From the NCBI GenBank assembly GCA_020252865.1, contig JADCCH010000218.1, forward strand, positions 1 through 6,628: 6,628 nt of DNA, written 5' to 3'. The stretch comes from Methylobacterium sp. Its GTDB lineage: Bacteria; Pseudomonadota; Alphaproteobacteria; Rhizobiales; Beijerinckiaceae. Positions 1-5,914 of this stretch are shown here, piece after piece. The notes under the pieces are model-generated. The model had not been told where the DNA came from, did no database searches, and worked only from the letters and a program-made list of their open reading frames with translations. Each line of letters starts with the position of its first letter. Position 1 is the stretch's first letter. Made by a program: the position numbers and the translations under genes.

Positions 1-1195
1 CCGGATCCCAGATCACCAGATCCGCATCCGACCCCGCCGCCACCGCACCCTTGCGCGGATAGATGTTCAGGATGCGCGCGATATTGGCCGAGGTGACAGC
101 CACGAACTCCTCCTTGGTGAGCCGGCCGGTGCCAACGCCCGCGGTCCAGAGCACCGGCATGCGATCCTCGAGGCCGCCCGTTCCATTGGGGATCATCCTG
201 AAATCCTTGCGCCCGATGCGCTTCTGCTCGGTTGTGAAGGAGCAATGGTCGGTTGCGACCACCTGCAGCGAACCCGCCTGCAACCCGGCCCAAAGCGAAT
301 CCTGGTGCTTCTTCGGCCGGAAGGGCGGCGACATCACGCGGCGGGCGGCGTAATCCCAGTCCTTGTTGCGGTATTCCTCTTCGTCGAGCACGAGATGCTG
401 GATGAGCGGCTCGCCATAAACACGCTTGCCGGCCGCACGGGCGCGGGCGATCGCCTCATGCGATTCCCGGCAGGAGGTGTGCACCACATAAAGCTGCGCG
501 CCGGCCATGTCGGCAATCATGATCGCGCGGTTGGTGGCTTCGCCCTCCACTTCGGGCGGGCGCGAATAGGCGTGGCTTTCGGGCCCCGTGGCCCCCTTCG
601 CCATCAGCATTTCCTGCAGGCGGAAGACCACATCGCCGTTCTCGGCATGCACCATCGGCAGAGCGCCGAGCGCGGCGCAGCGGCTGAACGAGTTGTAGAG
701 CTCGTCGTCATTCACCATCAGCGCGCCCTTGTAGGCCATGAAGTGCTTGAAGGTGTTGATGCCGTAGGTGTTCACCACCGTGTCCATCTCGTCGAAGACT
801 TGGCGTGTCCAGCTCGTCACGGCCATGTGGAAGGAATAGTCGCAGGCCGCCTTCTCGCTCTTGTGGCGCCAGGCCTGATAGGCTTTCAGCATGCTCTCCC
901 CCGGCGCGGGGATACAGAAATCGACGATCATTGTCGTGCCACCGGAAAGCGCGGCCTTGGTGCCCCATTCGAAATCATCCGCCGAGACGGAGCCCATGAA
1001 CATCAGCTCCATATGCGTGTGCGGATCGATCCCGCCCGGCAGGATATCGCAGCCGCCGGCATCGATGATCTCGGCGCCGCGCGGCCTCGCCAGATTCTCG
1101 CCGACCGCGATGATCTTCCCGGCATCGATCAGGACATCGGCGCGCCTCGAATGGTCGTGGTTGATGACGGTGCCGCCGCGAATGAGCATGGCCAT
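1..1195 (-). CDS. hydA: Dihydropyrimidinase / D-hydantoinase (C-terminus cut off by left edge)
   Basis: Cytoplasmic cyclic-amidase of the amidohydrolase superfamily. It would hydrolyse 5,6-dihydrouracil or dihydrothymine to the N-carbamoyl-beta-amino acid, the second step of reductive pyrimidine breakdown. About 398 residues are readable without a stop; relatives are about 460-490, so roughly the last 70-90 lie outside. The binuclear-metal ligands are all visible: DPHTH (His59, His61), the carboxylated lysine in FKHFMAYKG (Lys156), VHAENGD (His183), VVHTSC (His239) and ATDHCSF (Asp316). Family stretches SADDF, SRPPEVEGEA and RVMSPPFR are also present. The start is the ATG at 1195-1193, preceded 6 nt away by GGGAG; a second in-frame ATG at 1189 is possible but spaced 12 nt. 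It follows the importer genes on the same strand after a 109-nt spacer and is probably co-transcribed. Hydantoinase versus dihydropyrimidinase cannot be settled by motif; the preA/rutR neighbours favour dihydropyrimidinase. Confidence 0.95.
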   Translation of the reverse strand, partial: MAMLIRGGTVINHDHSRRADVLIDAGKIIAVGENLARPRGAEIIDAGGCDILPGGIDPHTHMELMFMGSVSADDFEWGTKAALSGGTTMIVDFCIPAPGESMLKAYQAWRHKSEKAACDYSFHMAVTSWTRQVFDEMDTVVNTYGINTFKHFMAYKGALMVNDDELYNSFSRCAALGALPMVHAENGDVVFRLQEMLMAKGATGPESHAYSRPPEVEGEATNRAIMIADMAGAQLYVVHTSCRESHEAIARARAAGKRVYGEPLIQHLVLDEEEYRNKDWDYAARRVMSPPFRPKKHQDSLWAGLQAGSLQVVATDHCSFTTEQKRIGRKDFRMIPNGTGGLEDRMPVLWTAGVGTGRLTKEEFVAVTSANIARILNIYPRKGAVAAGSDADLVIWDP

Positions 1196-1304
1196 GGTTC
1201 TCTCCCGGGAAATCCTTGGGAGGATGCTTCGCGCATCCTCTGGTCGTCGTTCGATGGAGCATGGCGGGGAAGCCCGCCATGGCCCGTTCGGCTGGAAAGC
1301 CGGC
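1196..1304 (-). other. Spacer with three tandem inverted repeats between binding-protein gene and hydA
   Basis: This 109-nt non-coding spacer contains three hairpin-forming repeats. A 5-bp stem (CGGCT/AGCCG, 1289-1302) abuts the binding-protein stop codon. A 9-bp stem (arms 1260-1268 and 1273-1281, 4-nt loop) follows. An 8-bp stem (GAGGATGC 1220-1227, GCATCCTC 1233-1240, 5-nt loop) comes next. On the minus strand none is followed by a T run, so they do not look like full intrinsic terminators. Inference: they could stabilise the 3' end of the upstream importer mRNA or cause partial termination, keeping the binding protein more abundant than the enzyme. The hydA ribosome-binding site (1200-1206) lies about 13 nt beyond the last stem. 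Confidence 0.6.
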
Positions 1305-2294
1305 TTACTTCAGCGCGGCGTCGATCACCGCATGCGTCCAGGCGCCGACGGGCTTCTTCGAGATGACCGGAGCCTCGCCGCCCGCGCCGAGCAGGGTCGC
1401 GACCGTGCGCTCGTAATCGGCGGGGTCGAGCTTGCCGTTCGAACCGGCAGTGAGCTTGTTGATCTCGCCCATCATGCGCTTCTGGTGGTGTTCCTTCTGC
1501 GCGCCGGTCGTGTCGTTCTCGAGCACGATCTTCGCGGCCTCGTCCGGGTTGGCGCGGGCATAATCCCAGCCCTTCATCGCGGCGCGCACGAACTTGGCCA
1601 TGCGGGCCACGAAGGCCGGATCGGACAGGCGCTGCTCCAGCACATAGAGGCCATCTTCCATCGTGGAGACGCCCTGGTCGGTGTAGTTGAAGACCACGAG
1701 GTCTTCCGGCTTCAGGCCGGCATCGATCACCTGCCAGTATTCATTATAGGTCATGGTCGAGACGCAGGCCGCCTGCTTCTGGATCAGCGGATCAACGTTG
1801 AAGCCCTGCTTGATGACCTTCACGCCGCCGGGCGAGCCATCGGTCTTCAGCCCGAGCTTCGCCATCCAGGCCATGAACGGATATTCGTTGCCGAAGAACC
1901 AGACGCCCAAAGTCTTGTCCTTGAAATCGGCCGGGGTCGCCACACCCGAATCCTTGCGGCAGGTGAGCATCATGCCCGAGCGCTTGAAGGGCTGGGCGAT
2001 GTTGACCAGCGCAACGCCTTTCTCGCGCGCGGCGAGTGCCGCCGGCATCCACTCGACGATGACATCGGCACCGCCACCCGCGATCACCTGCGGCGGCGCG
2101 ATATCCGGGCCGCCCGGCCTGATCGTGACATCAAGGCCTTCCGCCTTGAAGAACCCCTTGTCCTTCGCGACATAATAGCCCGCGAACTGGGCCTGGGTGA
2201 CCCATTTCAGCTGGATGGTCACCCGCTCCTGCGCGCTGGCAGGAAGGAGCGCACCCAACATCAGGGCCGCTCCGACAATGAAACTCTTTCTCAT
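1305..2294 (-). CDS. ABC importer periplasmic substrate-binding protein, NMT1/THI5-like (SsuA/ThiY family)
   Basis: Periplasmic binding protein of 329 residues, a normal length for the family. It starts with a clear Sec signal peptide: basic MRKS, hydrophobic core to residue 17, then PASA|Q with predicted cleavage after Ala21. The mature protein opens with VTIQLKW followed by TQAQFAGYYVAKDKGFF (residues 33-49), the first-lobe signature of the NMT1/THI5-like group that binds small ring compounds such as thiamine-pyrimidine precursors, as well as sulfonates and nitrate. No lipobox cysteine is seen. The ATG at 2294 has a strong AGGGGAGAG ribosome-binding site about 7 nt upstream. It lies 60 nt after the second permease gene, on the same strand, and before hydA. 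The position between RutR-controlled genes suggests it captures a pyrimidine, dihydropyrimidine or hydantoin; this substrate is inferred, not read from the sequence. Confidence 0.93.
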   Translation of the reverse strand: MRKSFIVGAALMLGALLPASAQERVTIQLKWVTQAQFAGYYVAKDKGFFKAEGLDVTIRPGGPDIAPPQVIAGGGADVIVEWMPAALAAREKGVALVNIAQPFKRSGMMLTCRKDSGVATPADFKDKTLGVWFFGNEYPFMAWMAKLGLKTDGSPGGVKVIKQGFNVDPLIQKQAACVSTMTYNEYWQVIDAGLKPEDLVVFNYTDQGVSTMEDGLYVLEQRLSDPAFVARMAKFVRAAMKGWDYARANPDEAAKIVLENDTTGAQKEHHQKRMMGEINKLTAGSNGKLDPADYERTVATLLGAGGEAPVISKKPVGAWTHAVIDAALK

Positions 2295-2354
2295 TTCCGC
2301 TCTCCCCTTTTGGCCCCGCGTCCGGAGTGGCGCGCGAGGTGTGAACCGTTTTTC

Positions 2355-3317
2355 CTATTTCTGCCGGTTGGAGGGGTGCCAGAAGGTCACCCTCCGCTCG
2401 GCAAGAACCAGCAAGGCATAAAAGGACGAACCCGCGATGGCCGCAATCGCGATCGTCGCCCAGACCATGTCGACCGCCATGCGGCCGACCTCGGTCGAGA
2501 TCCGGAAGCCCATCCCCACGATCGGCGTGCCGAAAAACTCGGCCACGATCGCGCCGATCATCGCCAGCGTCGCATTGATCTTCAGCGCATTGAAGATGAA
2601 AGGCATGGCGGCAGGCAGTCGCAAGGCCAGCAGCGTGCGCGACCAGCTCGCGCCATAGCTGCGCATGAGAGCCCTTTCGAGATGCCCGGCCGAAGCAAGC
2701 CCCGCCATTGTATTCACCAGCATGGGGAAGAAGGTCATCACGACCACCACCGCCGCCTTCGATTGCCAGTCGAACCCGAACCACATCACGAGGATGGGTG
2801 CGATTCCGATGATGGGCAAAGCCGAGACGAAATTCCCGATCGGCATCAGCCCTCGCTTGAGGAAGCCGAAGCGGTCGCAGAGCAGCGCGATCAGGAAGCC
2901 CGCGAGCGAGCCCATGATCCAGCCGGGGATGACCGCGCGGATCACGGTCTGCACGAAATCCGCGCCGAGGGTGGGGAGCGAGCCCGCGATCCGCGCGCCG
3001 ATCATCGAGGGCGGCGGCAGGAGCACGGTGGGGACCTTCAGGCCGACGCAGATCACCTCCCACAGGAAGAGCAGCGTGAAGCCGAACAGGAAGGGAATGC
3101 CGATGCTCGCGGCGCGCGCGAGCACGGTCGGCGCGCGTTCCGGCACGGCGCTCCAATGCTGGTTCGCGAGCCAGAGCAGCAGCCATGCCGTGAGCGCTGC
3201 GAGCCAGAGCAGAATGCCACCGGTGCCATGCGCCAGCACCATCGCGAGGAAGGCCGCGCCCATGCCGGCGAGGCCGGGCAGCAGGATGCGAGACGAAGCG
3301 CCGGATGCCTTGTTCAT
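2355..3317 (-). CDS. ABC importer permease subunit B (BPD_transp_1; SsuC/ThiX-like)
   Basis: Inner-membrane permease of 320 residues. Residues about 12-52 form two hydrophobic segments that precede the usual core. A further strong segment lies at about 70-92 (IGIPFLFGFTLLFLWEVICV). The BPD_transp_1 domain then spans roughly residues 120-310 with about five more segments. The cytoplasmic coupling (EAA) loop is visible as YGASWSRTLLALRLPAAMPF, with the expected Gly in the third position, and contacts the ATPase. The ATG at 3317 overlaps the stop of permease A (ATGA, 3314-3317) and has an excellent GGGAGG site 6 nt upstream at 3324-3329, so it is both coupled and independently initiated. With permease A it would form a heterodimeric channel. 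The two additional N-terminal hydrophobic segments distinguish it from its partner. Confidence 0.93.
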   Translation of the reverse strand: MNKASGASSRILLPGLAGMGAAFLAMVLAHGTGGILLWLAALTAWLLLWLANQHWSAVPERAPTVLARAASIGIPFLFGFTLLFLWEVICVGLKVPTVLLPPPSMIGARIAGSLPTLGADFVQTVIRAVIPGWIMGSLAGFLIALLCDRFGFLKRGLMPIGNFVSALPIIGIAPILVMWFGFDWQSKAAVVVVMTFFPMLVNTMAGLASAGHLERALMRSYGASWSRTLLALRLPAAMPFIFNALKINATLAMIGAIVAEFFGTPIVGMGFRISTEVGRMAVDMVWATIAIAAIAGSSFYALLVLAERRVTFWHPSNRQK

Positions 3318-4237
3318 GCTCGGCCTCCCATCGCCTTGAGGGTGAGGCGCTCGGCGAGGCTTGCCAGTGCCAGCAGCAGGGCGGCGAGAATGGCCGCCAT
3401 GAAGAGCGCCGACCAGATCTGCACCGTCTGGCCGTAATAGCTGCCCGAGAGGAGGCGCGCACCAAGGCCCGCCTGCGCGCCGGTGGGCAATTCACCCACG
3501 ATGGCCCCGACAAGGCTGATCGAGATCGACACCTTCAGCGAGGCGAAGAGGAACGGCAGGGCCGCCGGCCAGCGCAACTTCGTGAAGGTCACGGGGCGGG
3601 AGGCATTGTAGGTGCGCATCAGGTCGAGCTGCATCGCATCGGCCGAGGAGAGACCCTTCACCATTCCGATGGTGATGGGGAAGAACGAGAGATAGGCCGA
3701 GATCACCGATTTCGGGATCAATCCGGTCAGCCCCACTGAGCCGAGCGCCACGATGATGATCGGCGCAATCGCGAGGATCGGGATCGTCTGCGAGGCGATG
3801 ATCCAGGGCATCAGGCTCTTTTGCAGAACGCGCGAATGGATGATCGCAATGGCGAGCCCGATGCCGAGAAGCGCGCCGATCGCGAAGCCGACAAGCGTCG
3901 CCGAAAGCGTCACCCAGGCATGGAACAGCAGATTGCGCGGGTTCAGCACCATGCCATCCGCCGTCTGGCGGAACAGGCGGGTGCCAATCGTCGAATTGTA
4001 GAGTTCGACCAGCACCTGATGCGGCGCGGGCAGCACCGGCCGCTCCAAAGCCCAGGCGACGGCGTAACGCTGGCCAAGGCCCTGCACGTCCTTGAGTTGC
4101 GGCAAATCCGCATTCATGGGCAGGCAGGCGAGATACCAGATCACCACGATCAGCGCCGTGATCGTCACGACGGGCACGGCGGCGCCCTCGCCGCCCCGGC
4201 TGGCCACCCGCGGCGAGGCGGCCGCGCGCTCAGTCAT
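3314..4237 (-). CDS. ABC importer permease subunit A (BPD_transp_1; SsuC/TauC-like)
   Basis: Inner-membrane permease of 307 residues. The N-terminus is cytoplasmic and hydrophilic to about residue 20. One membrane segment follows at about 21-39 (VPVVTITALIVVIWYLACL), then a long polar, presumably periplasmic, stretch of about 65 residues. The transport domain with roughly five segments begins near residue 105 (AWVTLSATLVGFAIGALLGIG). The EAA coupling loop is YNASRPVTFTKLRWPAALPF; its conserved glycine position reads Asn in YNAS, whereas permease B keeps Gly in YGAS. The ATG at 4237 lies inside the end of the ATPase gene (8-nt overlap) with no recognisable Shine-Dalgarno sequence, which implies translational coupling to the ATPase. 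The 3' end overlaps permease B by 4 nt. Confidence 0.92.
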   Translation of the reverse strand: MTERAAASPRVASRGGEGAAVPVVTITALIVVIWYLACLPMNADLPQLKDVQGLGQRYAVAWALERPVLPAPHQVLVELYNSTIGTRLFRQTADGMVLNPRNLLFHAWVTLSATLVGFAIGALLGIGLAIAIIHSRVLQKSLMPWIIASQTIPILAIAPIIIVALGSVGLTGLIPKSVISAYLSFFPITIGMVKGLSSADAMQLDLMRTYNASRPVTFTKLRWPAALPFLFASLKVSISISLVGAIVGELPTGAQAGLGARLLSGSYYGQTVQIWSALFMAAILAALLLALASLAERLTLKAMGGRA

Positions 4238-5015
4238 CGTAGGAATGGCCGGCGCGCAGCCCCTCCCGCACGCGATGCGCGATCTTCAGGAATTCGGGCG
4301 TCTCACGGATGTCGAGCGTGCGCGGGTCGCCGAGGTCGCAATCGATCACGTCGATGATGCGCCCGGGGCGCGGCGACATCACCACGATCCGCGTAGAGAG
4401 GAATACCGCTTCGGGAATGGAATGCGTTACGAAGATCACGGTCTTGCGCGTCTCGGCCCAGAGGCGCAGCAATTGCTCGTTCAGGCGGTCACGCACGATC
4501 TCGTCGAGCGCGCCGAAAGGTTCGTCCATCAGCAGCAAGGCCGGCTCGAAGCTGAGCGCCCGCGCGATCGAGACCCGCTGCTGCATGCCGCCGGAGAGCT
4601 GCCAGGGATATTTCTTCTCGAACCCCGCGAGGTTCACCATGGCGAGGTAGCGCCGGGCGCGTTCCTGCCTTTCGGCCTTCGAGTAGCCGAAGACCTCCAG
4701 CGGCAGCATCACGTTCGCTTCGGCCGTCCGCCACGGATAGAGCGCCGGCGCCTGGAAGACATAGCCATATTGCCGGCCGAGCCGGGCGGCCTCGGGCGTC
4801 ACGCCATTCACGCTGATCGAGCCGGAGGTCGGCTTCTCGAGATCGGCGATCACGCGCAGAAGCGTGGTCTTGCCGCAACCGGAAGGACCGATGAAGGAGA
4901 TGAACTCGCCGGGCCTGACCGCGAGATTGGCCTTCTCCAGCGCATAGACGGGGCCGTCCGCGGTCTCGAATGTCAGCGACAGATCGCGAATCTCGATCGC
5001 CATGCCCGTGGTCAC
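4230..5015 (-). CDS. ABC importer ATP-binding subunit (SsuB/TauB/NrtD family)
   Basis: Cytoplasmic ATPase that powers the importer, about 261 residues. Every nucleotide-binding motif is intact: Walker A GPSGCGKTT (43-51), Q-loop Gln88 in VFQAP, signature LSGGMQQR (140-147), Walker B LLLMDE (160-165), D-loop GALD and switch His198 in FVTHS. The reading frame extends upstream to an ATG at 5138, but those extra 41 residues are Gly/Ala-rich, match no family sequence and have no ribosome-binding site. I chose GTG at 5015, which has AGGGGG about 7 nt upstream and lies 4 codons before MAIEIRDLSLTF. The ATG at 5003 is the alternative, and a poor one on spacing. It is the first gene of the importer-hydA operon. 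Confidence is high for function, moderate for start. Confidence 0.94.
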   Translation of the reverse strand: MTTGMAIEIRDLSLTFETADGPVYALEKANLAVRPGEFISFIGPSGCGKTTLLRVIADLEKPTSGSISVNGVTPEAARLGRQYGYVFQAPALYPWRTAEANVMLPLEVFGYSKAERQERARRYLAMVNLAGFEKKYPWQLSGGMQQRVSIARALSFEPALLLMDEPFGALDEIVRDRLNEQLLRLWAETRKTVIFVTHSIPEAVFLSTRIVVMSPRPGRIIDVIDCDLGDPRTLDIRETPEFLKIAHRVREGLRAGHSYDD

Positions 5016-5139
5016 GCGCTCGCCCCCTGCTCCATATCCTTCCGCCCCACGCACCGTGGCACCCCTGATCCGGAGCAAGCGCCATGCCGCATCATGGCGC
5101 GATCCGGCTCCCGCTCCTGCACAGCCGGCATTCGCCATG
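5016..5139 (-). promoter_or_regulatory. 5' leader of the importer-hydA operon with an 8-bp hairpin
   Basis: If transcription starts about where the inferred -10 places it (near 5139), the transcript has a leader of roughly 120 nt before the GTG at 5015. The leader includes an inverted repeat, GCGCCATG (5079-5086) and CATGGCGC (5093-5100), with a 6-nt loop CCGCAT. The heptamer GATCCGG occurs directly repeated on either side (near 5067-5073 and 5101-5107). No U-run terminator and no recognised riboswitch motif is visible. Function is unknown; a stabilising 5' hairpin is the conservative reading. Confidence 0.4.
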
Positions 5140-5145
5140 ATCGGG

Positions 5146-5174
5146 AATTGACCATCTGGTCAGAAATCGTGCAA
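5146..5174 (-). promoter_or_regulatory. Candidate promoter of the importer-hydA operon
   Basis: On the minus strand, TTGCAC (5174-5169) resembles a -35 element. After a 17-nt spacer it is followed by TCAATT (5151-5146), a weak -10 with 3 of 6 consensus matches. The RutR palindrome covers most of the spacer and part of the -10, a classical arrangement for steric repression. Position is inferred from consensus only. Confidence 0.4.
5148..5163. promoter_or_regulatory. RutR operator
   Basis: The 16-bp sequence TTGACCATCTGGTCAG is an almost perfect palindrome: TTGACCA, 2-nt centre, TGGTCAG. It matches the known RutR box TTGACCANNTGGTCAA except at the last base. It lies between the divergent importer and rutR genes, 43 nt before the rutR GTG and 133 nt before the ATPase GTG. 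One site could therefore control both directions: autoregulation of rutR and pyrimidine-induced expression of the importer and hydA. Confidence 0.9.
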
Positions 5175-5175
5175 T
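5148..5175 (+). promoter_or_regulatory. Candidate promoter of rutR
   Basis: On the plus strand TTGACC (5148-5153), which is also the left arm of the operator, is a good -35. After 16 nt comes TGCAAT (5170-5175), with 4 of 6 matches to TATAAT. That would put the start of transcription near 5182, a short leader before the GTG at 5206. The elements interleave with those of the opposing promoter: each -35 overlaps the other's -10 region. Consensus-based inference. Confidence 0.4.
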
Positions 5176-5205
5176 CTCGAATCTGCGATCATTCCTTGGA
5201 TCGCG

Positions 5206-5874
5206 GTGGATAGACGGAACCGAATGATGGGCGCGGCGAACCGCCTTGCCGAGCTGGCGAGCCCCGGCCATACCGGGAAGACCCGTGGCGGCGAGGCCAA
5301 TATCGAGCGCATTCTCGATGCCGCGCTCGCGGTTTTCGCCATGGATGGCTTTGCCGGCGCACGGATCGACGCCATCGCCGAGCGCGCGGGGCTCTCGAAA
5401 CCGAACCTGCTCTATTACTTCCGCACCAAGGCCGATCTCTATCTCGCGGTGCTGCGCCGCACGCTCGACATGTGGCTGGTGCCGCTGGCCGAGATGGACA
5501 CGCAGAGCGACCCCGTGGCGGCGCTGACCGGCTACGTGACGCGGAAGCTGGAATATGCCCGCGACTTTCCGGAAGCCTCGCGGCTTTTTGCGATGGAGGT
5601 GATGCGCGGCGCGCCCATTCTCCACACCATTCTCGAAAATGACCTCAAGCGCCTCGTCACGTCGCGCGCGGCGCTGCTCGCGCAGTGGATGGATGCGGGA
5701 CACCTGCCGCGCCGCGACCCGAAGCATCTGCTTTTCCTCATCTGGGCGACGACCCAGCATTATGCCGACTTCGCCGCGCAGGTGAAGGCGCTGACGGGGC
5801 AGAGCCTCGATGATCCCGGCTTTTTTGGCGAGGCCCGCCGCGCCGTGCTGCTGGCCGTTCTCGGCCGGTCCTGA
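5206..5874 (+). CDS. rutR: TetR-family pyrimidine-responsive regulator RutR
   Basis: Cytoplasmic DNA-binding regulator of 222 residues. E. coli RutR has 212 and senses uracil and thymine, which release it from DNA. The N-terminal TetR helix-turn-helix covers about residues 34-75, with GLSKPNLLYYFRTKADLYLA as recognition helix and flank, closely matching E. coli RutR (VSKTNLLYYFPSKEALYIA). The ligand-binding domain keeps RutR-specific stretches: LDMWLVPL, EASRLFAMEVMRGAPIL and WATTQHYADF (180-189). The start is uncertain: GTG 5206 has a weak GGA upstream, while in-frame ATGs at 5224 and 5227 would give 216 or 215 residues, nearer the E. coli length. It is divergent from the importer across a RutR box, which fits autoregulation, and convergent with preA with only 15 nt between stops. 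No Rut-pathway (rutA-F) gene is in view, so here it most likely governs the reductive pathway and uptake. Confidence 0.94.
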   Translation: MDRRNRMMGAANRLAELASPGHTGKTRGGEANIERILDAALAVFAMDGFAGARIDAIAERAGLSKPNLLYYFRTKADLYLAVLRRTLDMWLVPLAEMDTQSDPVAALTGYVTRKLEYARDFPEASRLFAMEVMRGAPILHTILENDLKRLVTSRAALLAQWMDAGHLPRRDPKHLLFLIWATTQHYADFAAQVKALTGQSLDDPGFFGEARRAVLLAVLGRS

Positions 5875-5914
5875 ACCGGGCATCGCCCCTCACCCCGCCG
5901 CATGTTTCGCGGGG
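5865..5914. other. Convergent rutR/preA gene ends with weak inverted repeats
   Basis: The two stop codons are separated by only 15 nt. A 5-bp repeat CCGGT/ACCGG (5865-5879) straddles the rutR stop. A 6-bp repeat CCCCGC/GCGGGG (5893-5914, 10-nt loop) lies in the last codons of preA. Neither is followed by a T run in either direction, so I do not call an intrinsic terminator. The two transcripts probably overlap or end by Rho. Confidence 0.35.

Noticed and set aside
245..1366. 373-codon open frame on the plus strand
   Set aside because: It lies opposite hydA, whose metal-binding motifs fix the true strand and frame; the composition is that of a GC-rich shadow frame.
2002..2008. TTGACCA half-site inside the binding-protein gene
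   Set aside because: The opposite arm is absent, so there is no palindrome and no reason to call a second operator.
891..3437. 848-codon open frame on the plus strand
   Set aside because: It is antisense to hydA, the binding protein and permease B, all of which have unmistakable family motifs. Its translation is rich in Arg, His, Ala and Gly with no recognisable domain, the usual artefact of GC-rich DNA read opposite real genes.
2131..3513. 460-codon open frame on the minus strand
   Set aside because: Same strand but a shifted frame relative to permease B and the binding protein; the product is Arg-rich and lacks membrane segments.
5016..5138. N-terminal extension of the ATPase to ATG 5138
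   Set aside because: No ribosome-binding site, Gly/Ala-rich composition unlike the family, and the ATG is only about 10 nt from the operator, where transcription is expected to begin.
4092..5213. 373-codon open frame on the plus strand
   Set aside because: It is opposite the ATPase gene, which has every nucleotide-binding motif intact, and it also runs through the RutR operator region.
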